From NCBI GenBank assembly GCA_031253795.1, contig JAIRVR010000009.1:1-64000 (forward strand): a stretch of DNA of 64,000 bases, written 5' to 3'. Below are positions 9,569 to 18,425 of the stretch, piece after piece. Origin of the DNA: Burkholderiaceae bacterium. Lineage in GTDB: Bacteria; Pseudomonadota; Gammaproteobacteria; Burkholderiales; Burkholderiaceae_C. The position numbers were made by a program, and so were the translations under genes. The number at the start of each line of letters is the position of its first letter. Positions within the stretch are counted from its first letter, which is position 1. The notes below the pieces were generated by a model that was not told the origin of the DNA, made no database searches, and saw only the letters and a list, made by a program, of their open reading frames with translations.

Positions 9569-10492
9569 ATGACCGACCCCCACAGCCCCCAGCACCTCCC
9601 CACCCGCACGGCCGATGTGGGCGGCATTCCCATACAGCGCGCCATTCCCCAGCGCGCCCTGCGCAAGGTAGGGGCCTGGTGCTTTCTCGACCACGCGGGC
9701 CCGGCCGATCCCGAACCGCCAGGCATGCAGGTCGGGCCGCATCCCCACATCGGCCTGCAGACCTTCACCTGGATGATCCGCGGCGAAGTGCTGCACCGCG
9801 ACAGCCTGGGCAACACCCGGATCATCCGGCCCGGGCAGGTCAACCTGATGACAGCCGGCCATGGCATCGCCCACTCCGAGGAAAGCCAGACGCCCTCGCA
9901 CATCCATGCAGCCCAGCTGTGGATCGCCCTGCCCGATTCCAACCGCAATGGCCCGGCACGTTTCCAGCACTATCCCGAGCTGCCGCAGACCACGGCCGGC
10001 GACTTCACGGCCACCGTGCTGGCCGGCGAGGCCCTGGGCCTGCACTCGCCCGCCGAGGTCCATACACCGCTGATGGGCGTGGACCTGTTCGCGGCGGGCA
10101 CGGCATCCCCGGCCCGCGTGCGCCTGCCGCTGCGCACGGATTTCGAGCACGCCGTGCTCAGCCTGGAAGGCCGGGTCGGTGTGGAGGGCCAGGATCTGCC
10201 CATGGAGGAACTGCTGTACCTGCCCCCGGGCACGGAATCGGTGGAGATCGAGGCCGCGCCCGGCAGCCGCCTGCTGGTCATCGGCGGCGAACCCCTGGAC
10301 GAACCCATCCTGCTGTGGTGGAACTTCGTGGCGCGCACGGGTGAGGAAATCGCCGAGGCACGTGCCCAGTGGGAAGCCGAGGCCCTGCCCGGCCATGCGG
10401 GTGTGCGCCGCTTCGGCCCGCCACTGGACTCCCCGCTGCGGCCGCTGCACGCCCCCTCGCTCGAAGGCACGGTGCTGCGCGCCTCGCGCTGA
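9569..10492 (+). CDS. Pirin-family bicupin
   Basis: 307-residue pirin: the N-terminal cupin carries the metal-site signatures GPHPHIGLQTFTWM and GHGIAHSEES, and the C-terminal cupin runs from about residue 190. Bacterial pirins are metal-dependent, and some oxidise quercetin; most have no assigned substrate. The start at 9569 has only a weak AACAGG upstream. It stands alone, divergent from the 98-aa hypothetical gene. A second pirin (18883-19923) belongs to a different subgroup. Confidence 0.88.
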   Translation: MTDPHSPQHLPTRTADVGGIPIQRAIPQRALRKVGAWCFLDHAGPADPEPPGMQVGPHPHIGLQTFTWMIRGEVLHRDSLGNTRIIRPGQVNLMTAGHGIAHSEESQTPSHIHAAQLWIALPDSNRNGPARFQHYPELPQTTAGDFTATVLAGEALGLHSPAEVHTPLMGVDLFAAGTASPARVRLPLRTDFEHAVLSLEGRVGVEGQDLPMEELLYLPPGTESVEIEAAPGSRLLVIGGEPLDEPILLWWNFVARTGEEIAEARAQWEAEALPGHAGVRRFGPPLDSPLRPLHAPSLEGTVLRASR

Positions 10493-10521
10493 GACCGGCC
10501 CGGCCAGGAACGGCCGCCATG

Positions 10522-10550
10522 AAAAAAAGCGCTCCGGAAATCGGAGCGCT
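10522..10550 (-). terminator. Intrinsic terminator of the HPF-like gene
   Basis: AGCGCTCCG / CGGAGCGCT 9-bp stem with a 5-nt loop. On the minus strand it runs into seven T, so it terminates the HPF-like gene and may also end the convergent pirin transcript. Confidence 0.85.
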
Positions 10551-10591
10551 TCTGTCAGCCTGGTCGCCCGAATCAGTCGGGCGCACGACAC

Positions 10592-10972
10592 TCACGCAGC
10601 ACTGGCCGCGTTCAGCTGTGTGTCATCCTCCACGCCGCGCACGCTGTCGCGGCCATGCTTGTCCTTGAGCTTGCCCAGGTCGGTCTCCACGGCGCGCTTG
10701 AGCTTTTCAATGGCGGCGTTGAAGGCGTCCTTGACCTTCTCGGCCTCGGCGTTCACGGCAATGGGGGGGCGGCCGTTGGCCCGCGTCTCCAGCACGCAGC
10801 GCTTGCCCGGACCACCCGTGGTCTTGAGGGCGTCCACGCCGGTGAGAAACACCTCCACGCGCACCACATAGTCCTTGAATCGCGCCAGCTTGGCGTTGAT
10901 TTCTTCCTGCGCCCATTGCGCCAAAGACTCTCCACCCTGGATGGAATCGTCGGCATGAACCTGAACTTGCAT
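10592..10972 (-). CDS. HPF/RaiA-like ribosome-associated protein
   Basis: 126 residues with the beta-alpha-beta-beta-beta-alpha pattern of ribosome hibernation factors: a first strand MQVQVHADD, helix AQWAQEEINAKLARF, strands VVRVEVFL and KRCVLETRANG, and a basic second helix AFNAAIEKLKRAVETDLGKLKDK. Such proteins bind the 30S decoding region and block translation or drive 100S formation in stationary phase. It lacks the C-terminal dimerisation domain of long HPF. AGGAGG a few bases before the ATG supports the start. A separate canonical hpf may exist elsewhere, so the exact role is open. Confidence 0.8.
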   Translation of the reverse strand: MQVQVHADDSIQGGESLAQWAQEEINAKLARFKDYVVRVEVFLTGVDALKTTGGPGKRCVLETRANGRPPIAVNAEAEKVKDAFNAAIEKLKRAVETDLGKLKDKHGRDSVRGVEDDTQLNAASAA

Positions 10973-11349
10973 GCATATCCTCCTAGTCGCCAAATGCCGC
11001 ACCCTCGTGCGGCGGGGGTTGTCGGGGCCATCGAAGAATTGGCGAAACCATCGTAACGCCCCGCGGGCCTGCTGCCCAGCACCCGCCACCCTTGGTCGTC
11101 AGGTTTTTCCCGCTGGAGCGGCTGCCCGGTTTTCCGGTCTGTCCCCAGACTACACCTGGGAGCGCCGGGCGCGGGCTCAAGACCGGGGCGCGCATTGAGA
11201 TGCCTCAAGACAACTCTTGCATTCGCCTACAAAAACCGGGCGGCGATGGCCCTGGGCCGCTCGCGGGCGTTGACCCCTCTCCTACACCGGCGTGCCATGA
11301 ATGGGCTTACAACCTGGGTTATCAGGATTCACCAGCCGCCCCGCACTCC
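10973..11349. other. 377-bp divergent intergenic region
   Basis: Lies between the HPF-like gene (minus) and the amidotransferase-like gene (plus). It holds a GCCGCAC-CCTC-GTGCGGC hairpin at 10996-11013 in the presumed 5' leader of the HPF-like gene. No supported gene is seen; an in-frame upward extension of the plus-strand gene to 11092 exists but does not look like family sequence. No consensus promoter is recognised. Confidence 0.5.
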
Positions 11350-12231
11350 ATGAGCCCTCTTGCTTCCCGCCGCCTCAAGATCGGCCTGTCGGCCTGCTTT
11401 TCCCACGCGGACCCGCAGCGTCCGCTGTTCACGGGCAAGACGCTGCAGTATGTGGAGCAATCGATAGCCCACTGGATCATGTCGGCCGGCGCCATGGTGG
11501 TCATGGTGCCTTGCCCCACGGGCGAGACGGCGCGCGGCGACGTGACGCTGGAGCACTATGCCGAATGGCTGGATGGCGTGGTCATGCATGGCGGCGCCGA
11601 TGTCTGGCCCGGCAGCTATGGCGAGGAACCGCTGCGCCCCGAATGGCTGGGCGACCGCGTGCGCGACCTGTACGACCTGGCCGTGGTCGAGGCCTTTTCG
11701 CAGGCCGGCAAGCCCATCTTCGGCGTGTGCCGCGGACTGCAGCTCATCAACGTGGCCTTCGGAGGCACCCTGTACCAGGACATAGAGACCCAGGTGCCCG
11801 GCTCCCAGCTGCACCGCAACCCCACGGAATACGACCGCCACTACCATGACATCGCCATCGTGGGGGGCAGCCGCCTGGAGGCGCTGTATCCCAGCCTGCG
11901 CAGGGCGCGCGTCAACAGCATCCATCACCAGGGCATCAAGGACGTGGCGCCCGAATTCGACGTCGAGGCCTGGAGCATTCCCGACCACATCCCCGAGGCC
12001 ATCTTCCGCAAGCCCGGCACGCTCAAAAGCTATATCGCGGCCACGCAGTGGCATCCCGAATTCCAGTTCCGCAACCCCGACACCAGCACGCTGGACGACA
12101 GCGTGCTGTTGCGCGACTTCCTGGCCGCCTGCTCACGCGCCCGCGTCAGCCCGGCCGTCAGCCACAGCCCCTTCCAGATCCGCAACCGCGCCGCACGCCT
12201 GCTGCGGCGTGCCCTGCTGCGAAGGCACTGA
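11350..12231 (+). CDS. Class I glutamine amidotransferase-like hydrolase (PuuD/peptidase C26 type)
   Basis: 293 residues with the C26 triad: nucleophile Cys in FGVCRGLQLINVAFGGT, and His/Glu in ATQWHPEF. PuuD relatives hydrolyse gamma-glutamyl-GABA in putrescine catabolism, but no puu genes are adjacent, so the substrate is uncertain. The ATG at 11350 begins just before the conserved LKIGLSACF strand. The last 99 bases overlap the 3' end of the convergent lysR gene, and the basic tail AARLLRRALLRRH lies in that overlap. Confidence 0.85.
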   Translation: MSPLASRRLKIGLSACFSHADPQRPLFTGKTLQYVEQSIAHWIMSAGAMVVMVPCPTGETARGDVTLEHYAEWLDGVVMHGGADVWPGSYGEEPLRPEWLGDRVRDLYDLAVVEAFSQAGKPIFGVCRGLQLINVAFGGTLYQDIETQVPGSQLHRNPTEYDRHYHDIAIVGGSRLEALYPSLRRARVNSIHHQGIKDVAPEFDVEAWSIPDHIPEAIFRKPGTLKSYIAATQWHPEFQFRNPDTSTLDDSVLLRDFLAACSRARVSPAVSHSPFQIRNRAARLLRRALLRRH

Positions 12232-13143
12232 AGGCCGCGCCTGCCCCATTTCCCGGGCCACCACCCGCTCCAGCTGTCCACGCAGCCAGGCATGGGCCGG
12301 ATCCGACTGGTGGCGCGCATGCCAGATCATGTACATGGCCAGCGGAGGGAACTCCACCGGCAAGGCCGCCCATGCCAGCGACACCAGGGCCGTGCGGCGC
12401 AGCAACGAGGGTGCCGTGGCCAGCAGCGGCGTGCCGCTCACGAAAGCCGCCAGCGCCGCGAAACCCGGCACGCGCACGGCAAAGCGCCGCTCCAGGCCAC
12501 GCCCCTGCAGCTGCTGGTCCAGATCCAGGCCCTGGCCCGGCGCATAGGCCACGGTGGCATGCCCGGCCTCCAGATACGCCCGGGCATCGCCGGGCGGCGA
12601 ACGCATGGCTGCATCGTAGAACACCACGTATTCGTCACTGAACAAGCGCTTTTGCAGAATGTCCGTGGCATCGGGTGGACGCGGGCTGATGGCCAGCAGG
12701 CAGGCATTCGAGCGCAGCAGGCCGGCATCGGGCGCGCCGCTGTCCATGATGCGCAGGCGGACCAGGGGCGCGGCCTCGCGCAGGCGCGCCGCCAGCGCGG
12801 GCAGCAGCAGATCGCGCTGGAAGTCGTTGGCGGCCACGGTGATCTCGCCGCGCCAGGCGGCGGGGTCGAAGCCCGGACCCTGGCTGAAGCGCTGCATGCG
12901 CCCGAGCATGTCGCGTGCCGGCTCCAGCAGGGCGCGCGCATGGGCCGTGGGCGCGATGCCGCGTCCCTGCTTGACGAACAACCGGTCACCCGTGATGGCG
13001 CGCAGCTTGTCCAGCAGGTGGCTGACGGCCGACTGGGTGGTGCCGAGCCGGGTGGCTGCGGCCGTGACCGAGCCGGTTTCCAGCACAGCCACCAGCAGCT
13101 GCAGCAGCCGCCCATCGAGGTGGGACCAATCGATTTCGCTCAT
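12133..13143 (-). CDS. LysR-family regulator, probably of the adjacent ligAB-like genes
   Basis: 336 residues: N-terminal winged helix (LLQLLVAVLETGSVTAAATRLGTTQSAVSHLLDKLR, split here by ordinary spacing) and a substrate-binding domain from about residue 95. It is divergent from the LigA/LigB-type genes with 83 bp between starts, the usual layout for a LysR activator of an aromatic ring-cleavage operon. The start chosen gives MSEIDWSHLDG; the frame is open further up. The C-terminal tail, rich in Gly/Ala/Asp, is encoded inside the convergent hydrolase gene. Confidence 0.87.
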   Translation of the reverse strand: MSEIDWSHLDGRLLQLLVAVLETGSVTAAATRLGTTQSAVSHLLDKLRAITGDRLFVKQGRGIAPTAHARALLEPARDMLGRMQRFSQGPGFDPAAWRGEITVAANDFQRDLLLPALAARLREAAPLVRLRIMDSGAPDAGLLRSNACLLAISPRPPDATDILQKRLFSDEYVVFYDAAMRSPPGDARAYLEAGHATVAYAPGQGLDLDQQLQGRGLERRFAVRVPGFAALAAFVSGTPLLATAPSLLRRTALVSLAWAALPVEFPPLAMYMIWHARHQSDPAHAWLRGQLERVVAREMGQARPSVPSQQGTPQQACGAVADLEGAVADGRADAGA

Positions 13144-13226
13144 GCATCGCATGATTGGCGGCCACTTCATCTTTGGCAATGCGCACCGGACACTGGACTG
13201 ATCCAACGCAAACACCGGAGACATGC

Positions 13227-13568
13227 ATGGCCGATCCGCGCCCCATCCCCGGCACGGTCCTGTTCGATGGCGCCCAGGCGCGCAAGGGCTATGCCCTGAA
13301 CAGGATGTGCTTTTCCTTCAACGAGCAAGCCAACCGCGAGGCCTTCCTGGACGACGAGCAGGCCTACATGCGCCGCTACGGCCTGAGCCCGGCCCAGATG
13401 GCTGCCGTGGGCGCGCGCAACGTGCTGCAGATGCTGGCGGCCGGCGGCAACGCCTATTACCTGGCCAAGCTCGCCGGCATCTTCCACCTGGACATGCAGG
13501 ACCTGGGCGCCCAGCAGACCGGCATGACCAAGGCCGAATTCCAGGCCATGCTGCACGCGCAGGCATGA
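13227..13568 (+). CDS. Extradiol dioxygenase alpha subunit (LigA family)
   Basis: 113-residue all-helical small subunit of class III ring-cleavage dioxygenases. The family segment LNRMCFSFNEQANREAF is followed by the DDEQAYMRRYGLS helix and the GGNAYYLAKLAGI motif that caps the active site of the beta subunit. It is shorter than PmdA/LigA of protocatechuate 4,5-dioxygenase (about 140-150 residues). It precedes the catalytic subunit by 31 bases and is divergent from a LysR gene. Substrate (protocatechuate, gallate or another catechol) not resolvable from sequence. Confidence 0.87.
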   Translation: MADPRPIPGTVLFDGAQARKGYALNRMCFSFNEQANREAFLDDEQAYMRRYGLSPAQMAAVGARNVLQMLAAGGNAYYLAKLAGIFHLDMQDLGAQQTGMTKAEFQAMLHAQA

Positions 13569-13599
13569 GCCCCGACCACGACGGCACAGGAGACACCCC

Positions 13600-14445
13600 A
13601 TGGCACATCTGATCGGAGGTCTGGGCACCTCGCACATTCCGGCCATCGGCAAGGCCCTGCACCAGGGCCTGCAGCAGGAGCCCTACTGGAAGCCCTTCTT
13701 CGACGGCTTCCCGCCCGTGCGGCAATGGCTGGCCACACAGAGGCCTGACGTGGTCGTTCTGTTCTACAACGACCACGGCCTGAACTTCTTCCTCGACAAA
13801 ATGCCCACCTTCGCCGTGGGCGCGGCGGACCGCTACTGCAATGCCGACGAGGGCTGGGGCATTCCCACGCTGGCGCCGCTGCGGGGCCACACGGCCCTGT
13901 CGTGGCATCTGATCGAATCGCTGGTGGGCGAGGACTTCGACGTGGTCAGCTGCCAGGAGATGCTGGTCGACCATGCATGTACGCTGCCGCTCAAGCTGTT
14001 CTGGCCCGAAGGCGACTGTCCCGTGGCCGTGGTGCCGGTATGCATCAACACCGTGCAATTCCCGCTGCCCTCGGCGCGGCGCTGCTATGCACTGGGCCAG
14101 GCCGTGGGCCGCGCCATCGCGCGCTGGGACAGCAGTGAGCGCGTGGCCGTCATCGCCTCGGGCGGCCTGTCCCACCAGCTCGATGGCGAGCGCGCGGGCT
14201 TCATCAACAAGGCCTTCGACCTGCAATTCCTGGACAGCATGGCCACCAATCCCGAATGGGCCACGCAGTTCAGCGTGCACGAGCTGGTGGAAAAAACCGG
14301 CACCCAGGGAGTCGAGCTGCTGATGTGGCTGGCCATGCGCGGTGCGCTGTCCGCGGCCGCGCCCGGCGTTCGCCGGGTGCATGGCAACTACCACATCCCC
14401 ATTTCCAACACGGCCACCGCCTTGCTGGCGCTGGAGACGGTGTAG
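13600..14445 (+). CDS. Extradiol dioxygenase catalytic beta subunit (LigB family)
   Basis: 281 residues. Counting against LigB of protocatechuate 4,5-dioxygenase (iron ligands His12, His61, Glu242; acid-base His195), this protein has His12 in GTSHIPAIG, His59 in YNDHGLNFF, Glu239 in GTQGVEL and His192 in GGLSHQLDGE. All key residues are therefore present with a shift of two or three. It should cleave a catechol ring between C4 and C5 using Fe(II) and O2. AGGAG precedes the start. No downstream meta-pathway genes (dehydrogenase, hydratase, aldolase) are adjacent, so it is an isolated ring-cleavage pair. Confidence 0.88.
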   Translation: MAHLIGGLGTSHIPAIGKALHQGLQQEPYWKPFFDGFPPVRQWLATQRPDVVVLFYNDHGLNFFLDKMPTFAVGAADRYCNADEGWGIPTLAPLRGHTALSWHLIESLVGEDFDVVSCQEMLVDHACTLPLKLFWPEGDCPVAVVPVCINTVQFPLPSARRCYALGQAVGRAIARWDSSERVAVIASGGLSHQLDGERAGFINKAFDLQFLDSMATNPEWATQFSVHELVEKTGTQGVELLMWLAMRGALSAAAPGVRRVHGNYHIPISNTATALLALETV

Positions 14446-14452
14446 CCGTGGA

Positions 14453-14923
14453 TCAGTGGTGGTGGCCGTGGCCGCCGTGCACGTGGCGGTGCTCGATTTC
14501 CTCGGGCTTGGCCGCGCGCACCTCATTGACCTTGCAGGAAAAGCGCAGCGCCATGCCGGCCAGCGGATGGTTGCCGTCCAGCAGGACCACGGGGCCCTTG
14601 ATCTTGACCACATGGTAGATCTGGGGTTCGCCCTGGTCATTGGTGCCGCGCAGCTGGCCGCCGACCTTGACTCCGGGCGGGAATTCGCCCTTGGGGATGG
14701 TGCGCTGCAGGCTGTCGTCGCGCGCGCCGAAGGCTTCGTCCACCGCCAGTTCCACGGTCAGCGCATCGCCCACGGCCTTGCCGTCCAGAGCGGCTTCCAC
14801 CTTGGCGAAGATGTTGTCGTAGCCGCCGTGCAGATAGGCCACGTCGCCCTTGTCGAGCAGCTTGCCCTGGGCGTCCGTGATCTTGTAGTTGAGGGTGACG
14901 GCAGTGTCTTTGGTGATGTTCAT
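14453..14923 (-). CDS. slyD: SlyD-type FKBP peptidyl-prolyl isomerase
   Basis: 156 residues: an FKBP half (VTLNYKITDAQGKLLD, GYDNIFAKVEAALDGKAVGD) surrounding the IF chaperone insert (VDEAFGARDD to GTNDQGEPQIYHVVKIKG), and a closing half with VVLLDGNHPLAGMAL. It ends in a His-rich tail (HRHVHGGHGHHH) of the kind that binds Ni(II) in SlyD. It catalyses proline isomerisation, chaperones unfolded chains and may supply nickel for hydrogenase or urease. The gene ends 7 bases from the convergent ligB-like stop. Confidence 0.93.
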   Translation of the reverse strand: MNITKDTAVTLNYKITDAQGKLLDKGDVAYLHGGYDNIFAKVEAALDGKAVGDALTVELAVDEAFGARDDSLQRTIPKGEFPPGVKVGGQLRGTNDQGEPQIYHVVKIKGPVVLLDGNHPLAGMALRFSCKVNEVRAAKPEEIEHRHVHGGHGHHH

Positions 14924-15042
14924 GGCAGTTTCCGGGAAACGCGGCACGCGCCGCGCAAAGCCGCCATTGTCGGGCAACCGGCCTATTCCAGCGTCACGCC
15001 CGTGGCCTTGGGCGCGCATGAGCGCGTCGGTGGGCGGCCCGC

Positions 15043-15942
15043 TCAGCCCAGGCACTGGCGCGCACACTCCAGCAGGCTGCGCGCCCAGCGCGCGCGGGCC
15101 GAGGTGTGCTGCCACAGCAGACCCACGCTGCGCACCTCGGCGCCCACCCCCTCTCCTGCCACCGCCTGCGGCAGGGCCAGGGCACGCACATTGCGGCCCT
15201 GGGCCAGGGCCGCGCCGATATCGGGCACCAGGCCCACGCCCAGGCCCTGGTCCACCATCATGGCCACGGCCAGCACGGAGTTCAGCTCCATGCGCTCCTG
15301 GGGTGCGATGCCCTGGGCCCTCAGGTAGCGGTCGCCCAGCTTTCCGCCGGCCAGCGAACGGTCATAACGCACCAGGGGGCGGGTGCGCAGCAGCACCAGC
15401 GGATCCTCGTGCGCCTCCTCGGCGCGGCACAGCACGACCAGGGGCTCCTGGCGCAGCACGGCCCAGCTCACGGTCTTGGGCAGGTCGAAGGAGGGCCGCA
15501 GGCAGACCAGCGCATCCAGCTCGGACTGGACCAGGGCCGTGTACAGCTCGGGCGTCAGGCCCGAGCGCACGCCGATGCGCACGTGGGGATGGCGCTGTAC
15601 GAAGGCCTGAAGCACGCCGGGCAGAAAGCCATGCAGGGCCGTGTTCACCGTGCCCAGGCGCAGCTCGCCGCCGTCGGCGTCCGAAGCCACCCATTCGCGC
15701 AGGCCATCCACCTCCTGCAGCAGCAGGCGCCCGCGCTCGGCCAGGCGCTCGCCCGCGGCCGTGGCGCGCACGCTGCGGCCATGGCGCACCAGCAGGGCCG
15801 CGCCCAGCTCGCCTTCGAGCACACGCATTTGCTGGGCAATGGCCGAAGGGCTGAGATCAAGCTGGCGCGCGGCCTCGGACATGGACCCGGCTTCCACGAC
15901 CCGCAAGAAATTGTGTATGTACCTGATGTCCATTTCGCACAT
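15043..15942 (-). CDS. LysR-family regulator, probable controller of bug-pcaB-pcaC
   Basis: 299 residues: N-terminal winged helix (FLRVVEAGSMSEAARQLDLSPSAIAQQMRVLE) and a periplasmic-binding-like effector domain. It is divergent from the Bug receptor gene with 87 bases between, implying control of that receptor and the pcaBC genes behind it. Two in-frame ATGs, 15942 and 15933, are possible; the second gives the common MDIRYIHNF start. Effector unknown; a protocatechuate-pathway intermediate is a reasonable guess. Confidence 0.86.
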   Translation of the reverse strand: MCEMDIRYIHNFLRVVEAGSMSEAARQLDLSPSAIAQQMRVLEGELGAALLVRHGRSVRATAAGERLAERGRLLLQEVDGLREWVASDADGGELRLGTVNTALHGFLPGVLQAFVQRHPHVRIGVRSGLTPELYTALVQSELDALVCLRPSFDLPKTVSWAVLRQEPLVVLCRAEEAHEDPLVLLRTRPLVRYDRSLAGGKLGDRYLRAQGIAPQERMELNSVLAVAMMVDQGLGVGLVPDIGAALAQGRNVRALALPQAVAGEGVGAEVRSVGLLWQHTSARARWARSLLECARQCLG

Positions 15943-16029
15943 TTTCTTTCATCACAAACCAGGCGCAAGCCCTTTTTCCCGGAGCCGACCTGGCCCACAC
16001 TGCGGTCCACAAGACATGAGGAGACACGC

Positions 16030-17031
16030 ATGGATTCCCTGAGCCCCCGCCCCGCCGCCCTGACACGCCGGCAATGGCTGTCCACGGCCACGGCCGCGCT
16101 GGCCGCCACCGCCATGCCGCCGGCCCGGGCCCAGCGCCGCGGCAGCCGCCTGGTCGTGCCCTTTGCTCCCGGCGGCGGCAACGACGTATTCGCGCGGCAG
16201 ATGGCCCATGGCCTGAACGAGACCTTCGGCTACGCCATGATCGTGGAGAACAAGGCTGGCGCGGGCGGCAACCTGGGTACCGAGTCCGTGGTGCGCGCGC
16301 CCGCCGACGGCAACACCTATCTGCTGGGCCATACGGGCACGGTGTCCATCAACCCCTCGCTGTATGCGGGCCTGAAGTTCAATGCCTCCACCGACCTGCT
16401 GCCCGTGGCCATGTTCGCGTCCTCGGCCCTGCTGCTGGTGGTGCCCGCAGCCTCGCCGGTGCGCAGCGTGGCCGACCTGGCCGACCAGCTGCGCCGGCGC
16501 AGCGGCGAGATGAACTACGCCTCCAGCGGCTCGGGCACCGGCGGCCACCTCACGGGCGAGATGTTTGCCCACGCCCTGGGCGCCAAGGCCATCCACGTAC
16601 CCTACAAGGGCACGGCCCCATCCTTGACGGACCTGGTGGGTGGCAATGTGGACTTCAGCTTCGGCGTCATCCCGGCGGCCATGGCGCTGGTCAAGGCCGG
16701 CAAGCTGCGTGCCCTGGCCGTGACGGGTGCCCGGCGCCAGCCCCAGCTGCCCGATGTGCCCACGGTGGCCGAATCGGGCGTGCGCGCCCTGGCCGATTTC
16801 GAAAGCTCGCTGACCTATGGCGTGCTGGCTCCAAAGGGCACGCCGCAGGAGGCGGTCGGTGCCCTCGGCCGCGACATTCTCAAGGTGGCGGCATCGGAAT
16901 CCTTCCAGTCGCGGCTGGGCATCGAGGGCGCCGTACCCCTGCTGGGCGACGGCGCGCAGTACGCGGCCCGCATACGCCAGGAAAGCAGCAAATGGGCGGC
17001 CGTGATCAAGGCCTCGGGAGCCACGGCCTGA
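16030..17031 (+). CDS. Bug/TctC-family periplasmic receptor linked to pcaBC
   Basis: 333 residues. The leader carries a TRRQWL twin-arginine-like motif with likely cleavage after ARA near residue 34. Family signatures are VVPFAPGGGNDVFAR, IVENKAGAGGN, PADGNTYL, HVPYKGTAPSLTDL and LPDVPTVAESGV. GAGG lies a few bases before the ATG. It heads an operon with pcaB- and pcaC-like genes, suggesting it binds an aromatic acid or a muconate/lactone related to the beta-ketoadipate pathway (inference from context). Confidence 0.92.
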   Translation: MDSLSPRPAALTRRQWLSTATAALAATAMPPARAQRRGSRLVVPFAPGGGNDVFARQMAHGLNETFGYAMIVENKAGAGGNLGTESVVRAPADGNTYLLGHTGTVSINPSLYAGLKFNASTDLLPVAMFASSALLLVVPAASPVRSVADLADQLRRRSGEMNYASSGSGTGGHLTGEMFAHALGAKAIHVPYKGTAPSLTDLVGGNVDFSFGVIPAAMALVKAGKLRALAVTGARRQPQLPDVPTVAESGVRALADFESSLTYGVLAPKGTPQEAVGALGRDILKVAASESFQSRLGIEGAVPLLGDGAQYAARIRQESSKWAAVIKASGATA

Positions 17032-17044
17032 GGCCGCACGCAGC

Positions 17045-18409
17045 ATGAGCCTGGTCAACGATTTCCTGGGGCCGGCAGACGGCGGTACATGGTTTGGCGA
17101 TGCGCAATGGATCCAGGCCCTGCTGCGTTTCGAGTCCGGGCTGGCCCAGGCCCAGGCGGAATGCGGCCTGATCCCCGAGGCCGCTGCCCGGGCCATTGCC
17201 CGCGCCTGTGCCCAGGCCCCGCTGGAGCGCGACGCGCTGGTGGAGCAGGCCCGCGCCACGGGCGCCCTGGGCCTGGCCGTGGTACGGCCGCTGCAGCGCT
17301 GGCTGCAAGAGCATGCGCCGGAAGGCCTGGCCTGGCTGCACTGGGGCGCCACCACCCAGGACGCGGTGGACACGGCCCTGGCCCTGCTGACGCGGGACGC
17401 ACTGGCCGCCCTGCAGGCCGAACTGGGCGCACTGCAGGCCGCCCTGGTGGCCCTGGCACGCAAGCACGCGGCCACGCCCATGCTGGCGCGCAGCCTGCTG
17501 CAGCCCGCGCAGATCACCAGCTTCGGCTTCAAGTGCGCGCAGTCGGCCGCCGCCCTGGGGCGCAGCAGGCAGCAGCTCGACCAGCTGGCGCAACAGGCGC
17601 TGTGCGTGCAGCTGGGCGGTGCCGTGGGCAATGGCGCCGTGCTGGGAGCCCAGCGCCTGGCCGTGGAGCAGGCCCTGGCCCGGCAGCTGGGACTGGGGTC
17701 CTGCGGCCACAGCTGGCACACCCAGCGCGATACCTGGATGCGCCTGGCCATGGAGGCCGCCGTATGCGGCGGCAGCCTGGCCAAGCTGGCCCTGGACTGG
17801 TCGCTGATGTCCCAGTACGAGGTGGGAGAGGTCAGCGAGGCCCCGCGCGGCAGCACCTCCAGCGCCATGCCCCACAAGCGCAACCCCGTGCACTGCATGC
17901 AGGCCCAGGCCCAGGCCCAGGCCATCCCCGCTCAGGCGGCCCTGCTGCTGGGCTGCATGGCCCAGGCCCATGAACGCGCACTGGGCCAGTGGCAGGCCGA
18001 GGTGGCGCACTGGCCCGACCTGTGGCGCCATGTGCATGGCGCGGCGGCCGCGCTGCGCCAGGCCGCCCAGTCGCTGCGGATCCACCCTGAGAGAATGCTG
18101 GACCATGTGGCGGGCCTGCAGGGCCTGGTGTTTTCGGAAGCCTGCGTGCATGCGCTGGCGCCGCTGACCGGCAAGGCCGAGGCCCTGGCCGCCGTGGAGC
18201 GGCTGGCCCCCCTGGCGCTGGAGCAGCGCCAGCCCCTGGCCCGGCTGCTGGCCGGCTGGGCGGCGGCGCGGCTGGCGCCCGGCCAGGCACAGGCGCTGTC
18301 CACCGCCCTGGACCGGGCCTGCGACCCGGAGCGCGCCGTGCAGGCCTCGCGGATCGAGTGCCAGGCCCTGCTGGCAACCATGGAGCCGCCGGTCCGCCCA
18401 CCCGCTTGA
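17045..18409 (+). CDS. pcaB: 3-carboxy-cis,cis-muconate cycloisomerase-like enzyme (PcaB)
   Basis: 454 residues of the fumarase/aspartase superfamily. The signature loop GSTSSAMPHKRNP sits near residue 275. The family pieces HWGATTQDAVDT and LLQPAQITSFGFK are also present. PcaB converts 3-carboxy-cis,cis-muconate to 4-carboxymuconolactone in protocatechuate ortho-cleavage. Adenylosuccinate lyase is excluded by the PcaB-type sequence and by the downstream pcaC. It starts 13 bases after the Bug stop with a weak ribosome-binding site. No pcaGH dioxygenase is in the window. Confidence 0.88.
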   Translation: MSLVNDFLGPADGGTWFGDAQWIQALLRFESGLAQAQAECGLIPEAAARAIARACAQAPLERDALVEQARATGALGLAVVRPLQRWLQEHAPEGLAWLHWGATTQDAVDTALALLTRDALAALQAELGALQAALVALARKHAATPMLARSLLQPAQITSFGFKCAQSAAALGRSRQQLDQLAQQALCVQLGGAVGNGAVLGAQRLAVEQALARQLGLGSCGHSWHTQRDTWMRLAMEAAVCGGSLAKLALDWSLMSQYEVGEVSEAPRGSTSSAMPHKRNPVHCMQAQAQAQAIPAQAALLLGCMAQAHERALGQWQAEVAHWPDLWRHVHGAAAALRQAAQSLRIHPERMLDHVAGLQGLVFSEACVHALAPLTGKAEALAAVERLAPLALEQRQPLARLLAGWAAARLAPGQAQALSTALDRACDPERAVQASRIECQALLATMEPPVRPPA

Positions 18410-18425
18410 TACAGGAGTCCCTCCC

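Noticed and set aside
11092-11349. An 86-codon upward extension of the amidotransferase gene
   Set aside because: The added sequence is unlike the family, and the ATG at 11350 gives the standard N-terminus.
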